Shown piece by piece: positions 49,285-60,151 of a DNA stretch of 64,000 nt. The stretch lies in contig NC_039367.1 in the NCBI RefSeq assembly GCF_003573695.1, forward strand, positions 160,162,542 through 160,226,541, read 5' to 3'. The position numbers and the translations under genes are program-made. Each line of letters begins with the position of its first letter. The stretch's first letter is position 1. This DNA comes from Papaver somniferum (taxonomy: Eukaryota > Streptophyta > Magnoliopsida > Ranunculales > Papaveraceae). Under the pieces are notes generated by a model that worked only from the letters and a program-made list of their open reading frames with translations, was not told the origin of the DNA and ran no database searches.

Positions 49285-49893
49285 TTACACCCCCTTAGTC
49301 TGAGCGGGAGAGGAACAAACGCTAAGACTAGAACGAAAGCGAACAAATAGCTGTCGAGGAAGCCCCTTGGTAAAGATGTCAGCATATTGGTTCACAGACG
49401 GAACATGTAAGACTTGAATGTCACTAATACGAACTCGTTCACGAACAAAATGTATATCAATCTCCACATGTTTGGTGCGTTGATGTTGAACAGGATCTCC
49501 AGACATATATATCGAACTTACATTGTCACAGTAAACAATAGTAGCACGTCATAGAGGTAGTCAGAGCTCTAGAAGAAGATTGCGAAGCCATGTTGTTTCA
49601 GCAACCGCATTTGCTACTCCCCGGTATTCAGCTTCAGCACTGGATCGAGAGACTGTTCCTTGACGCTTGGAGGACCAGGAGATAAGATTGTCACCAAGAA
49701 AGACACAAAAACCATATGTCGATCGTCGAGAATCAGGAGAACCCGCCCAGTCGGCATCAAAGTATACTGTTAAGCCAGAGATAGAGGAGACCGAGAGAAA
49801 TAGTCTGTGGTTGATGGTGCCCTGAAGATACCGAAGGATTCGCTTGAGGGCATGCATGTGAGATTCACGAGGATCATGCATATATAGACACAA
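49285..49893 (-). pseudogene. Ty1/copia RNase H fragment (U3)
   Basis: Same as in U1, with the same internal stop. Confidence 0.85.
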
Positions 49894-50022
49894 AAAAGAT
49901 TATTATCTTGGCTAAAATATATATAAAACCATGTAATATCTTTTGTGTTTACAACCCAAGTAAATGGAGATAATCTCCTAAAAGTAACTGCAGTGGACGA
50001 CTAAACCCAAATATTTGATCCA

Positions 50023-50032
50023 NNNNNNNNNN
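50023..50032. other. assembly gap (10 N)
   Basis: By comparison with U1 only about one base is missing here, so the contigs actually abut. Confidence 0.99.
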
Positions 50033-50326
50033 TGGACAGGCGTAGTGGGACGGACTATCGATCAAAATTTGATCAAAGACTAAAACCCAAACCAAATTTG
50101 GTCGACGACCAAGACCAAACCCAAATATAGTCGGGCGTTGATATAATTTGATCCTACACAACGGGCGTTGATATAATGTCCGCCACTCATCGCGCGTTCG
50201 TAAAGTTGACGCCTGATGCAGGGGCGTTGGTAAAGAATTCGTCTGTAACGGGCGTAGATAAAGCTTACACCTGGCATGGGGAGTTTATATAGATTACGCC
50301 TGGCATGGGGCGTTTATATAGATTAC

Positions 50327-50435
50327 NNNNNNNNNNNNNNNNNNNNNNNNNNNNNNNNNNNNNNNNNNNNNNNNNNNNNNNNNNNNNNNNNNNNNNNNNN
50401 NNNNNNNNNNNNNNNNNNNNNNNNNNNNNNNNNNN
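50327..50435. other. assembly gap (109 N) in hairpin spacer
   Basis: Begins exactly at the end of the left 69-bp hairpin arm. Confidence 0.99.
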
Positions 50436-50977
50436 TTTTTGGAATCTCACTGACCAGGCGTAATCTATATAAACGCCCCATGCCAGGCGTAATCTATATA
50501 AACACCCCATGCCAGGCGTAAGCTTTATCAACGCTTGACGTTCAGGCGAACATTATACTAACGTCCGATCAAATTTACTCTTTTCCCACTACGCCACATG
50601 ACGGACTAAATCCAAATTTGATCTTTTTTTTAGTCTTTGGTCTTTGGTTATACCCGTACCATTGTGGACGCTCTAAAGGTAAATAAAGCAAGAGAATAAT
50701 ATAAAGTCTATTAATATGTATGGTGTTCTTGGTGATTATCATTAGGCGGAGATGATGCAAACTAGCTAAACTATTCAAGGTAAACCTTTTAATTCATCCT
50801 ATGTTATTCATAACGTTTTGGGTTGTTGCTAGATACAAGAATTAGTGAGAAGAACCAATCATATGTTTGATGCATGGAATTCATGATTTTATGTGGTATT
50901 TTGTTAACTGGTCAATATGTATGTAATCCATTAAGTACCTTAGAGACGTAGTTAGACGTTGCTCTATAAACAACACT

Positions 50978-52647
50978 TGTAGTTCGTTCTGTGGTGATTC
51001 TATACATGTAAAGTTTGTCCCAATCCGATCAGTAACGAGTGAGATATCATTGATAGAAAAGTGGTCATCGAAACTGTATTTGTGTATTGTCAGTCACGAG
51101 TAGTGATTTGTATGAGCTTCGTAAGATAGGTTAGAGTTGGATATAGAAAATATTCAACAGGTAAAAGTTGTTGAGAGTGACCTTGTGAGTCTACAGAACC
51201 AGCAATTGAGCGTTTTGGACATATAATGAAAAAACTAGAGACCATCAAAGTTAGACCCGTTCGCTATTTCAAGAGTTGGAATTATTTCTGTTCGTGAACT
51301 TTTTATGTGAAAATGATTACAAGTGTTCACAAACTGTTTGGGAAAATGATCGAGTCAACTCGGTGAATCTTTGAGTTAGATTAGCTGAGTCGAGAATCAG
51401 ACCAAGTCAGATAGGTGTAGGGCTGACTCGGTTTAGTGGGCTGGTTTGTTGGACCGGACCAGGTAGGCACGTGCGCTTAAGGCCAGAATTGTTATATTGA
51501 GTTTTTGGACCACTTGTGGTCCCTATTAGCTTTCGGTTCCTTCTGCAAAGTTGTAGGGTTTTTCGAGAGATTTCTAATGACACCAAATTTGACCCGATTT
51601 GGATAATTATATATCAATTTATGCCCTAATTACATATTACCAGGTTGCAGAACTATTGATAGAAATAGAACTGTTAGTTATTTGACTTAGCTTATAACTA
51701 GAGACTTGTATGATATTATGTTATGAATCTTGTATGAGCCTATTGGATAAATTCTTAATGTGCTTGTGTGATTAACAGTCAGTTTATATTAACAACGGTC
51801 GATTCAAAGGACGAACCAGTGGATGGAGAATCTCGAGGTAGGCAAGGCTTATCATCAAAAGAGGTGGGAATTGATAACGAACTCTCTTGTATTCATTATT
51901 GTTTTACAAATCAATCTTGGTGTTGTGAAATTCATGCATATCTTTGTGTGCAATGTTGGTATGAGATGTGAGCCGACACAATATCAGTATTCTATGGCTA
52001 GGGCGATACACCGCAATATTACACGGCTAGGGCGATACACCGGAATATTATTCTTTCTTTACATATATTCAGTATTTTATGGCTAGGGCGATACACCGCA
52101 GTATTACCTATTCGGTGTGGAATTGACATCAATATTACTCTTCCCTGATGTGCGGCAACACACATCTCATACATGGTTGTTTACTGTTATTTATGAATGT
52201 CTTTGAAGAAGTTACTACATTATGTTTTCTTGTCTTTCCTTGTATTACCGACTTTCGATAAAACCTGCATTGTCTTCGAATCATATTAATGTTTACTTGA
52301 AATCTAGTTGTTATTCCTGCGGAGCACCCCTTTTAGGGATGATGTGCTCACCCATTCCCACTTTCAATTTCAGAGACAGATCAGGTTTGCGCAGTGGAAG
52401 CTTTGTGGCGTTGAGTCTTCTGCTATGTTTATTATGTTGTATATTCTATTTGCAATCCAAATGACAATTGGATATGTATCATTTGAGAGGAATTCTTATT
52501 TATATATTTCTGAGCGGGGCTAGATTTTGGGTTAAGTTTTGTAGAAGTTTTCTTAATTGAATGTTTAAGTAAATGTTTTAGATTTTTAGTACCTCTTATT
52601 TAGTTAATCCCTTGGATTAGTCAACTGCTAGCTTAGGAAGCGCTACA
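50978..52647 (+). repeat. gypsy 5' LTR (U3), complete to its 3' end
   Basis: Ends AGCGCTACA at 52647, four bases before a perfect initiator-tRNA-Met primer-binding site. The inferred start TGTAG (50978) gives TGTAG...CTACA ends and about 1670 bp. Three copies of GGCTAGGGCGATACACC lie at 51996, 52025 and 52081. Confidence 0.5.
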
Positions 52648-52651
52648 ATGT

Positions 52652-52663
52652 TGGTATCAGAGC
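52652..52663 (+). other. primer-binding site (initiator tRNA-Met)
   Basis: TGGTATCAGAGC is the 12-base complement of the plant initiator tRNA-Met 3' end, used by many gypsy and copia elements. It fixes the LTR end at 52647 and the element's plus orientation. Confidence 0.85.
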
Positions 52664-54915
52664 TCACTATTAGATTTTAGGTGGGAAAAGATAGAAATAA
52701 CCAGTGCCAGTTAGAGAACTGGATTAGTTTAGAAATGGGTTGGGTTGCGAGATAAATCTTAATCACTAAAAGCTATCAATAATTAAAAAATTTATTTGAT
52801 TGATTGATTTTTTTGTTTGACTGTTTGAGTATGTAATGAAATAAAAATTGTAGGGTACTCCCATAACTTTAGCTAATAAGGATTTGAGAATAATTAATCT
52901 AAAAAGTATGCATACTTACACAATTCAATAGTAAAAAAATAGTGAGATTAGTATTATTAATAAATTTTGAAAGTCACATAGAAACTTACCGAGTACCTTG
53001 ACTTATATGTACAATAAACAGTTTATAATTACGTAAATGTTAATAATATTTTTGGGACTCAATAATATTTATAAGAGTAGCTAGAATTATAGTTTGATCA
53101 TCAATGTTAATAATAAAAATATTATAACAATAATTATAAATGACAATAATAACAATAATNNNNNNNNNNNNNNNNNNNNNNNNNNNNNNNNNNNNNNNNN
53201 NNNNNNNNNNNNNNNNNNNNNNNNNNNNNNNNNNNNNNNNNNNNNNNNNNNNNNNNNNNNNNNNNNNNNNNNNNNNNNNNNNNNNNNNNNNNNNNNNNNN
53301 NNNNNNNNNNNNNNNNNNNNNNNNNNNNNNNNNNNNNNNNNNNNNNNNNNNNNNNNNNNNNNNNNNNNNNNNNNNNNNNNNNNNNNNNNNNNNNNNNNNN
53401 NNNNNNNNNNNNNNNNNNNNNNNNNNNNNNNNNNNNNNNNNNNNNNNNNNNNNNNNNNNNNNNNNNNNNNNNNNNNNNNNNNNNNNNNNNNNNNNNNNNA
53501 TTTAATATTATAATTAAAAGAAAATCAATTCGTATACTAATATGATACTTTACATTGATAAAAAAATTTAAAAACTACTAGAATATATTATAATTTTATG
53601 TAGACTCAAATTTAAATCATATTAATTTATCAACACCAATATTTATATCCACCTTTACGTGAATGTAGAATTATATTTACTTAGTGTACCAACCGGACTA
53701 TCGACTTAAGAATAATGAAAGTAATAATACAGTTGATAATAGTATTCGACTAATTAGATTACTAGAAAATCTATAGTAAATGATATTAAAAAAAATTTAT
53801 ATTTGATATTACACTAAAGTTAAATTATCGAATATTACAAATTGACGTAAAATTCAAATTTAAATTACTTATATTGATAAAAATGAATAAATAAAAATAA
53901 TGATGAATAAAAATAAATTAACATAAATAATTCAGATAACTAAATTGCTTAAAATGTTGTGAACTATTAATATATTTTACGAAGTAAATTTATCAGATTT
54001 ACAGTAGTCACAATAGAAGTTGGTCATGCGCGTCTGTACGCTGCTGGAAATTTGGAGAAGATGATAAACAGTAACCGAGTCAACCCAGTCCAGATCGGTG
54101 AGTCAACTCGCGGGGCGAAATAGAACGAGCCCCAACGATTAATTCATTTTTTATTTATTTTCTTTTTTGAGGGCATCCAGGAAGAGAAATCACGATGAAC
54201 CCGGAAACTGAGCCGAAAAACATCTAGCAAGTGAGAATTGGATATATTGGATCCATTTCCCACCTAACATAGGGACGTCTTTACAATTTGGACATCTCTA
54301 TAGATAATTAATGAGGGCGGCTAAAGTGTCGCCAAGCAAGCATTCAAAACCAACTTGTTTAAAGAGGTCGAACAATAAAAGACATCTTTTTCGGTAGCAT
54401 GCAATTAACGTAATGGGGGCGTACAAGGTTGAAGGAACGAAGGCCTGGGGAGGTAAGTCCTCACCGAAGTAGCTGGGAAATTAACGTGTCTGGTTAGCTA
54501 CTAGTGGTACATGCACTCAAACAACTAGAAACAGATAAATAAAATGTTATTCTATGAAAGAGAAACAACAAAGTGGTTGGTCACTAACTCCATGTCAAAA
54601 CAAGAAAGTGCTAACATAGAGCACATCTACATGTCAAGCCTCACATGCCGGTACGTGCGTAAATTTATATAAGAAATTTTTTAGTACATTATTGGTACTT
54701 CGAACGTGTTTCCAGTGTGCTAGGTACTTGCAGTATGAGGGTGTAAGTATAATTGTTATACTTAGAAATGTTGACATAAATCCAGGCGCACTCCGAAAAG
54801 TTAGCAACGCTAAATTCGCGGCAAGATGATAAGAAAAGTAATCGGGTCACCGTAAGCACGCTGCGATGGACATTCAGGATTATACTCTTCTTAATTCTTC
54901 AACAAGTTGAGAATT
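52664..54915. other. internal remnants, AT-rich, no recognised gene
   Basis: Begins as the leader of the gypsy element downstream of its primer site, becomes strongly AT-rich, and is broken by a 340-N gap (53160-53499). From about 54000 the composition is normal and the sequence leads to the purine tract of the Tat-like element. No gag, protease, RT or integrase motif found on either strand. Confidence 0.5.
53160..53499. other. assembly gap (340 N)
   Basis: Preceded by an AATAAC-rich low-complexity stretch. Confidence 0.99.
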
Positions 54916-54990
54916 AACAGGGGGCGATGTTTGTACCCTATTAAAATAGTGTAGGTGTGTGTCTCACAAGCTATTTAATAGCGTCAACCC

Positions 54991-55620
54991 GTGGGTTTAT
55001 TGAGGAAACCCACAGGGATTATCGAGGAAGCCCAGACCGGACTTATTGAGGAAGTCGGAAGGTTTATTGAGGAAACCAACCCGTGGGTTTATTGAGGAAA
55101 CCCGCAGGGCTTATTGAGGAAGCCCAGACCGGACTTATTGAGGAAGTCCGGAGGTTTATTAAGGAAACCAACCCGTGGGTTTATTGAGAAAACCCACAGG
55201 GCTTATTGAGGAAGCCCAGACCGGACTTATTGAGGAAGTCCGGAGGTTTATTCAGGAAACCAACCCGTGGGTTTATTGAGGAAACCCACATGACTTATTG
55301 AGGAAGCCCAGATCGGACTTATTGAGGAAGTCCGGAGGTTTATTGAGGAAACCAACCCGTGGGTTTATTGCGGAAACCCACATGGCTTATTGAGGAAGCC
55401 CAGACCGGACTTATTGAGGAAGTCCGGAGGTTTATTGAGGAAACCAACCCGTGGGTTTATTGCAGAAACCCACAGGGCTTATTGAGGAATCCCAAACCGG
55501 ACTTATTGAGGAAGTCCGGAGGTTTATTGAGGAAACCAACCCGTGGGTTTATTGAGGAAACCCACAGGTCTTTGAGGAAGTCCAATATTGTTTACTGTGA
55601 AAACCGGTGGGTTTATTGAG
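54991..55620 (+). repeat. mini-hairpin array, exact 92-bp higher-order repeat
   Basis: The string GTGGG starts at 54991, 55083, 55175, 55267, 55359, 55451 and 55543, always 92 bp apart. Each 92-bp unit contains four short hairpins, each with the loop ATTGAGG. Their stems are GTGGGTTT/AAACCCAC, GGGCTT/AAGCCC, CCGGACTT/AAGTCCGG and GGTTT/AAACC. Loop-to-loop distances are 22, 24, 21 and 25 bp, i.e. about a quarter of 92. Stem bases differ between hairpins but pairing is kept. Homologous, less regular arrays flank the MITE in the 5' LTRs (26535-26751 and 27543-27870 in U0). Confidence 0.93.
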
Positions 55621-55870
55621 GAAACCCACATGGCTTATATAGAAGCCCAAATGACTTATTTGGAAGTCATTTTGGGATAGACACAAATCCTGGGAGATAG
55701 ATAAGAATCTTCCAAGATAGATACAAATCTTATGAAGATATACAAAGATATTTCAAGATAAACTCAAATCATGTGAAGATATACAAGAATGGATAAGTAC
55801 AAATCCAGGTGGTTATTTTGGATAACTACAAATCGAGGGTTATTATGGAACCAGATTAGGGTTTTTTGCC

Positions 55871-55878
55871 TATAAATA
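55871..55878 (+). promoter_or_regulatory. TATA box of the 3' LTR
   Basis: CTATAAATAG is a consensus plant TATA box about 180 bp before the LTR end. The corresponding site in all four 5' LTR copies is TTTAAATAG, so it is weakened there. Confidence 0.55.
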
Positions 55879-56060
55879 GAAGCCAAAATCCAACTCAAAG
55901 GGAAGGGAATTCTGGGTTAGCTTACCATACCACAACTATTGTAATCCCATAACAATACAATATTTCTCCCTACGTGGATTCATCCGTGGACGTAGGTATC
56001 AATGGCCGAACCACGTTAAATTCTTTGTGCCTAGAATTTATTTTGGGTACGAACACATGG

Positions 56061-56403
56061 TATATTTGAAAATCCCATAACTAAGAAAAAACCTTACTCC
56101 AGAGGATACGGTACTTGTTACATTGACTCCTCAAAGTCACAAAATCTCTAGAGTCAGTAGAGAGTTATAAAAGACGGAAGAAGAAACTTTATCTTCGGAG
56201 GGATGTTTTTCTTCCGCAAAACCTTTGGGAATGTGCGATCTGATTTTTATTTCCTTCATAATACATTCATAAAAATTTGATGACTTGAATGATCATTGAC
56301 AATCCAGCGCGCCTGTTATAAATTAAAGATCTTTGGCAGTTTGGATTTGTTGTTTGCTTAATTAGTGGTGCAATCAGATTAAATTGCGAGTTTTAAGATG
56401 ACT
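56061..56403. other. host side right of the Tat-like element
   Basis: Should be the continuation of the LINE or host sequence split by the Tat-like insertion. No LINE coding motif is visible. It ends at the proposed copia LTR. Confidence 0.4.
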
Positions 56404-56693
56404 TGTTCTGGGTGAATTAAGGTGGGAACAGTAGGTAAGACCAGTTGAGAAGAAATATTTGGTGAAATCTTCCACACTTATCTTGGCGGATAATTATCTT
56501 ATTTATACAAGCTACATTAATCTAAATAGAGAAGATATTACATGAATGATAATAACAGAAATATTGCATAAATCATGCCTTTGATATAGGTCGTAGAACT
56601 GTGATTGAGGAAAGATTCTCTGGTAGCTGGCATGATAAAGGATCAGCGCTAATAAGGCCACTGATATAGGCTTTAGTTGTTGTATCCTTAACA
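56404..56693 (-). repeat. 3' LTR of the copia element (about 290 bp)
   Basis: On the minus strand it begins TGTTAAGGATACAAC right after the polypurine tract and is proposed to end CACCCAGAACA, giving TGTT...AACA. The outer end is inferred, since the second LTR is not in the window. Confidence 0.55.
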
Positions 56694-59600
56694 GCCCCCT
56701 CAAGTTGAGCATGAGTTGTCGAATGTTTAAATTGTCTCTGAGATATTGAAACCTTGGTGAAGCTAGGACCTTAGTGAAGATGTCTGCAATTTGATCTTTA
56801 GAAGAAATGAACTTGACTTCTAATTGTTTGTTATCCACTCTTTCTCTGAAAAAATGGTAGTCAATTTCTATCTGTTTAGTACGTGCATGAAACACCGGAT
56901 TGACTGTAAGATATGTTGCTCCAAGGTTGTCGCACCATAAAGAAGGAGTAGACACAGGAATTCCTAGTTCTTTGAGCAATGACTGAATCCATACCAGTTC
57001 TGATGTAGCTATTGCAATGCCTCGATACTCAGCTTTAGTGCTTGATTTAGACACGGTGTGTTGTTTCCTTGCACTCCATGATATCAAATTGCCACCAAAG
57101 TAGACACAATATCCACTTGTTGACAATCTGTCATCTAAATTGCCTGCCCAGTCACTATCAGAATAAGCATGTAGTGATAAATCAGTTGATTTTCGTATTG
57201 CCAGACCATATTCAACTGTGTGTTTCAGATAACGAAGAATTCGCTTCACTAATTCCCAATGTTCCTCATTCGGATCATGCATATATTGACAAACTTTTGC
57301 AACTGCAACAGCAATATCTGGTCGAGTAAGATGAAGGTACTGAAGAGCTCCTACAACAAACCTGTACATGGTTGGATTATCAAACTTGTTGCTGCCGACT
57401 CGTAGTATCTTTGTATTGGCTGCAAGAGGTGTACAGACAGTCTTTGCACCATTCATTGTTGTACGTTTAAGCAAATAAGCAATATACTTGCGCTGACTGA
57501 GTATGATTGAACCACCATGTTGAATTACCTCAATACCCAAAAAATAATTGAGATTGCCCAAATCACGAACTGCAAACTCTGTACTCAGATCACTTCTGTA
57601 CATGGTTGGATTATCAAACTTGTTTTAAGCCGTATATTGACTTATTAAGTTTACACACATATGTTGGGTTCTCAGGATCAACATACCCCGGAGGTTGTTT
57701 CATGTAAACTTCTTCTTCAAGCACACCATGAAGAAACGCATTTTGAACATCAAGTTGTTTCATATCCCAATTATGTGCTGCTGCTATAGATACAACTAAT
57801 CTGATAGTGCAAGGCTTGATCACGGGGCTGAAAGTTTCACCATAGTCATCACCTGCTTTTTGATGAAAACCATTTGCAACTAGCCGTTTTTTTCTTCTGT
57901 CAATATCTCCATTTGGTTTATGCTTAACTCGAAACACCCACTTGGAACCCATGACATTCATTCCATCAACATATGGTACTTTGGTCCATGTACCATTACG
58001 TATATGAGCATTGATTTCTTCATCCATGGGTGGTCTCCAGTTCGGATCTTTGGATGCTTCTGTATATGACTTTGGCTCTAAAAACTTATCAGTTTGTAAA
58101 GGATGTTTGGTGGCTGCTAAACACAATCTATTGACAGGCTTTCTGATGCCATCTTTGGCTCTAGTCACCATAGAATGTTGTTGATGTTCCTGTGTTATTG
58201 AACCCAAAATTGTTGTAGAAGTTGTACCATTATTTGTGTTGCGTTGTGCACTGTCAACAGATGGATGAAATGAGGATTGCGGTAACGTAGATGATGATGA
58301 TGTTGTTGTTTCATGATCCACCGTTTGCTCAGCTAGTGGCATGGTCTGCATTGGAAACATTGGTAATACATAGAGAGGAGAAGAAGACAATATTCTAGTA
58401 CATAACTGACTTTGTAGTGTATCGTCTGAAGTTACCTGCTGCTTGGCAGAGAATGGGAAGATGTCCTCTTCAAATTTGACGTGGCGAGAGATATATAAAC
58501 GATTGGATGGAAGGTGTAAGCACATATAACCTTTGTGAGCACTATTGTATCCTACAAACACACAAGCTTTTGACCCTGGTTCTAACTTGTCAGAGATATA
58601 TGGTCATAAACAAGGATAGCACAGACATCCGAAGACTTTTAACATATTGCAATCTGGTAGCTTATGGAAAAATAGTTCCAGAGGAGTTTTGATTTCAGTT
58701 TGAGAAGCTGGGAGTCTATTAATTAGATAGCAGGCAGTAGAGAAAGCTTCTGACCAGTAGGAAGTTGTCATTGAGGCATGAAATAATAGGGCTAGACCAG
58801 ACTCTGTGATATGTCTAATGCGGCGTTCGGCTAGCCATTCTGTGCTGAAGTGTGAGGACAAGTAAACCTATGTATTACCCCTGACTTATTGACAAAAGAT
58901 GTGAATTTTTTATACTCTCCCCCATTATCTTATTGAAAAAATTTCATTTTATACTCAGTTTGGTTTTCTATCGTTGTTTTGAACTGAACATAGATAGGCA
59001 AAGAATCAGATTTACGATGAAGTGGATATATCCAGGTGTAATGAGAAAATACATCAAGGAAAAGAATGTAATAACGAAAAACATGTTTATATAAGTTTGG
59101 GGAAACCCATAAATCGGAAATAATCAAGCTCAATGGCTTGTCAATAACCGTAGTACTACTAGAAAAGGGGAGTTTACGACTCTTGCTGACATGACAAGAA
59201 TGAAAGAATTGAAACTCTTTATTGCAAACTGGAAGAGAAGACTGCTTAACAACTTTAAGAACTGTTTTGATCATCGGATGTCCTAGACGCTGATGCCAAA
59301 TAGGGATAGTTTCTGCAACATAGGTAGATGGATTGGATTGTTGTATCTCTCGCACTCCATCAAAGATGTAGAGTCCATTCTTACTCCTGCCTCGCAGCAA
59401 TATTGTCCACGTGTGGATATCCTTTACAAAAAAGAAATTAGAGTGAAACTCAAAGCATACAGAATTGTCTTTGCAAAACTGTGAAACTGATAGCAAATTG
59501 ACTTTAATTTAAGGAACATGAAGTATGTTATTTAGATTGAAAGAGCAACTATTGATTTTGAAAGAAGCTTTACCAATATTCTCGATTGGCAGTGCATTAC

Positions 59601-59700
59601 CATTACCAACATGGACACGTTCAGTGACATCATATTCATGACGAACATTCATATTGTTGAGATTTGCAGTGAGATGGTGAGTAATACCAGTATCAGTTAG
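56694..59700 (-). pseudogene. copia pol (protease-integrase-RT-RNase H), inactive
   Basis: Integrase: WHQRLGHP, the HxCH remnant, ISDLWVSP (first catalytic Asp) and DNGGEY (second Asp, near 58915). A TAA replaces the residue just before DNGGEY; a frameshift follows near CPHTSAQNG; and a TGA interrupts YPCL-PYISDK near 58600. RT: WDMKQLDVQNAFLHG and KLNKSIYGLKQ are present. The following section with the YVDD catalytic motif is missing and replaced by a 29-bp patch copied from about 230 bp downstream. RNase H (57550 to 56700) keeps DSDWAGNLDDR, STKAEYR, WCDN and IADIFTK. The product could not reverse transcribe. Confidence 0.92.
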
Positions 59701-60151
59701 TAGGGCTGGCAATGGATAAATATCCGCCGGATATTGGCCATACCGATAAGGTTAAGGTTAAGGGTTATCGGATATCCGATAACATCCGACGGATATCAAA
59801 AATCCAATTCGATAAGGTTAAGGTTAACCTATCGGATATAGGATTTTTATCCGTTAATATCCGGTTTTGTTGGACAGAAGCAAAATCTGAAATTTAAAAG
59901 AATTTTCAAGTGTTTAGCTTAACTGAAAGACAGAAAAACCCACAGAAGCACTACTCCAGTGTCTCAGTCACATCACACATGAAGAAACAAACTACAAACT
60001 CCCAACCAAACAGTCTGCAAACAAAAGTACACAACAACGAAAGAGCAAAAACCATGTCTTCTTGTACATAGACTTAACAATAATGTCAAACAACTTGCTA
60101 GTGATGATCTTCCTTGGATGCCTGGTTATATGTTGCATCATTGCATCAATT

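Larger units (their letters stand above)
49988..50673. mobile_element. hairpin-rich insertion (U3), interrupted by gaps
   Basis: Copy of the U1 insertion. A 109-N gap (50327-50435) starts directly after the left hairpin arm and covers most of the spacer. Confidence 0.6.
44873..52094 (+). repeat. tandem unit U3, continuing into unique sequence
   Basis: Last copy. Instead of jumping back to the LINE sequence it continues through the third GGCTAGGGCGATACACC copy into the rest of the gypsy LTR, and so marks the original right breakpoint. It contains gaps at 50023-50032 and 50327-50435. Confidence 0.9.
26478..56055 (+). mobile_element. Tat-like LTR element expanded to 29.6 kb by internal amplification and nesting
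   Basis: The outermost LTRs start TGTTTGTACCC and end GGGTACGAACA. The left one begins at 26478 after CATGG and the right one ends at 56055 before CATGG, a 5-bp target duplication, so they are the two ends of one insertion. After the left LTR comes TTGGCGTCGACC, positioned as a primer-binding site. Before the right LTR is the purine tract AACAGGGGGCGA (54916-54927). No intact gag or pol is present. The interior is filled by tandem units, a copia fragment, MITEs and another gypsy LTR. The interior contains six N gaps. Confidence 0.82.
54928..56055 (+). repeat. Tat-like 3' LTR, without MITE
   Basis: 1128 bp, TGTTTGTACCC to GGGTACGAACA, preceded by a purine tract and followed by the target duplication CATGG. 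At the MITE position of the 5' LTRs it reads straight through (CGGACTTATTGAGG), making it the empty site. It keeps the regular 92-bp hairpin array in its cleanest form. Confidence 0.9.
56404..59700 (-). mobile_element. Ty1/copia retrotransposon, minus strand, cut by a hAT insertion
   Basis: From right to left on the minus strand: protease (LTDTGITHH near 59700), GAG-pre-integrase and integrase, reverse transcriptase, RNase H, polypurine tract (TTGAGGGGGC at about 56694-56703), then the 3' LTR. The upstream part (gag, 5' LTR) lies beyond the hAT element and outside the window. Confidence 0.9.

Noticed and set aside
53094..53513. ORFs of more than 100 codons
   Set aside because: They are translations of an N gap.
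55359..55619. 86-codon frame in the hairpin array
   Set aside because: An open frame is expected from a repeat with a 92-bp period shifting through frames without stops; composition is purely repeat-derived.
54991..55620. CRISPR-like array of regular repeats
   Set aside because: Plant LTR context, no unique spacers, and the intervals are themselves repeats; no cas-like genes.
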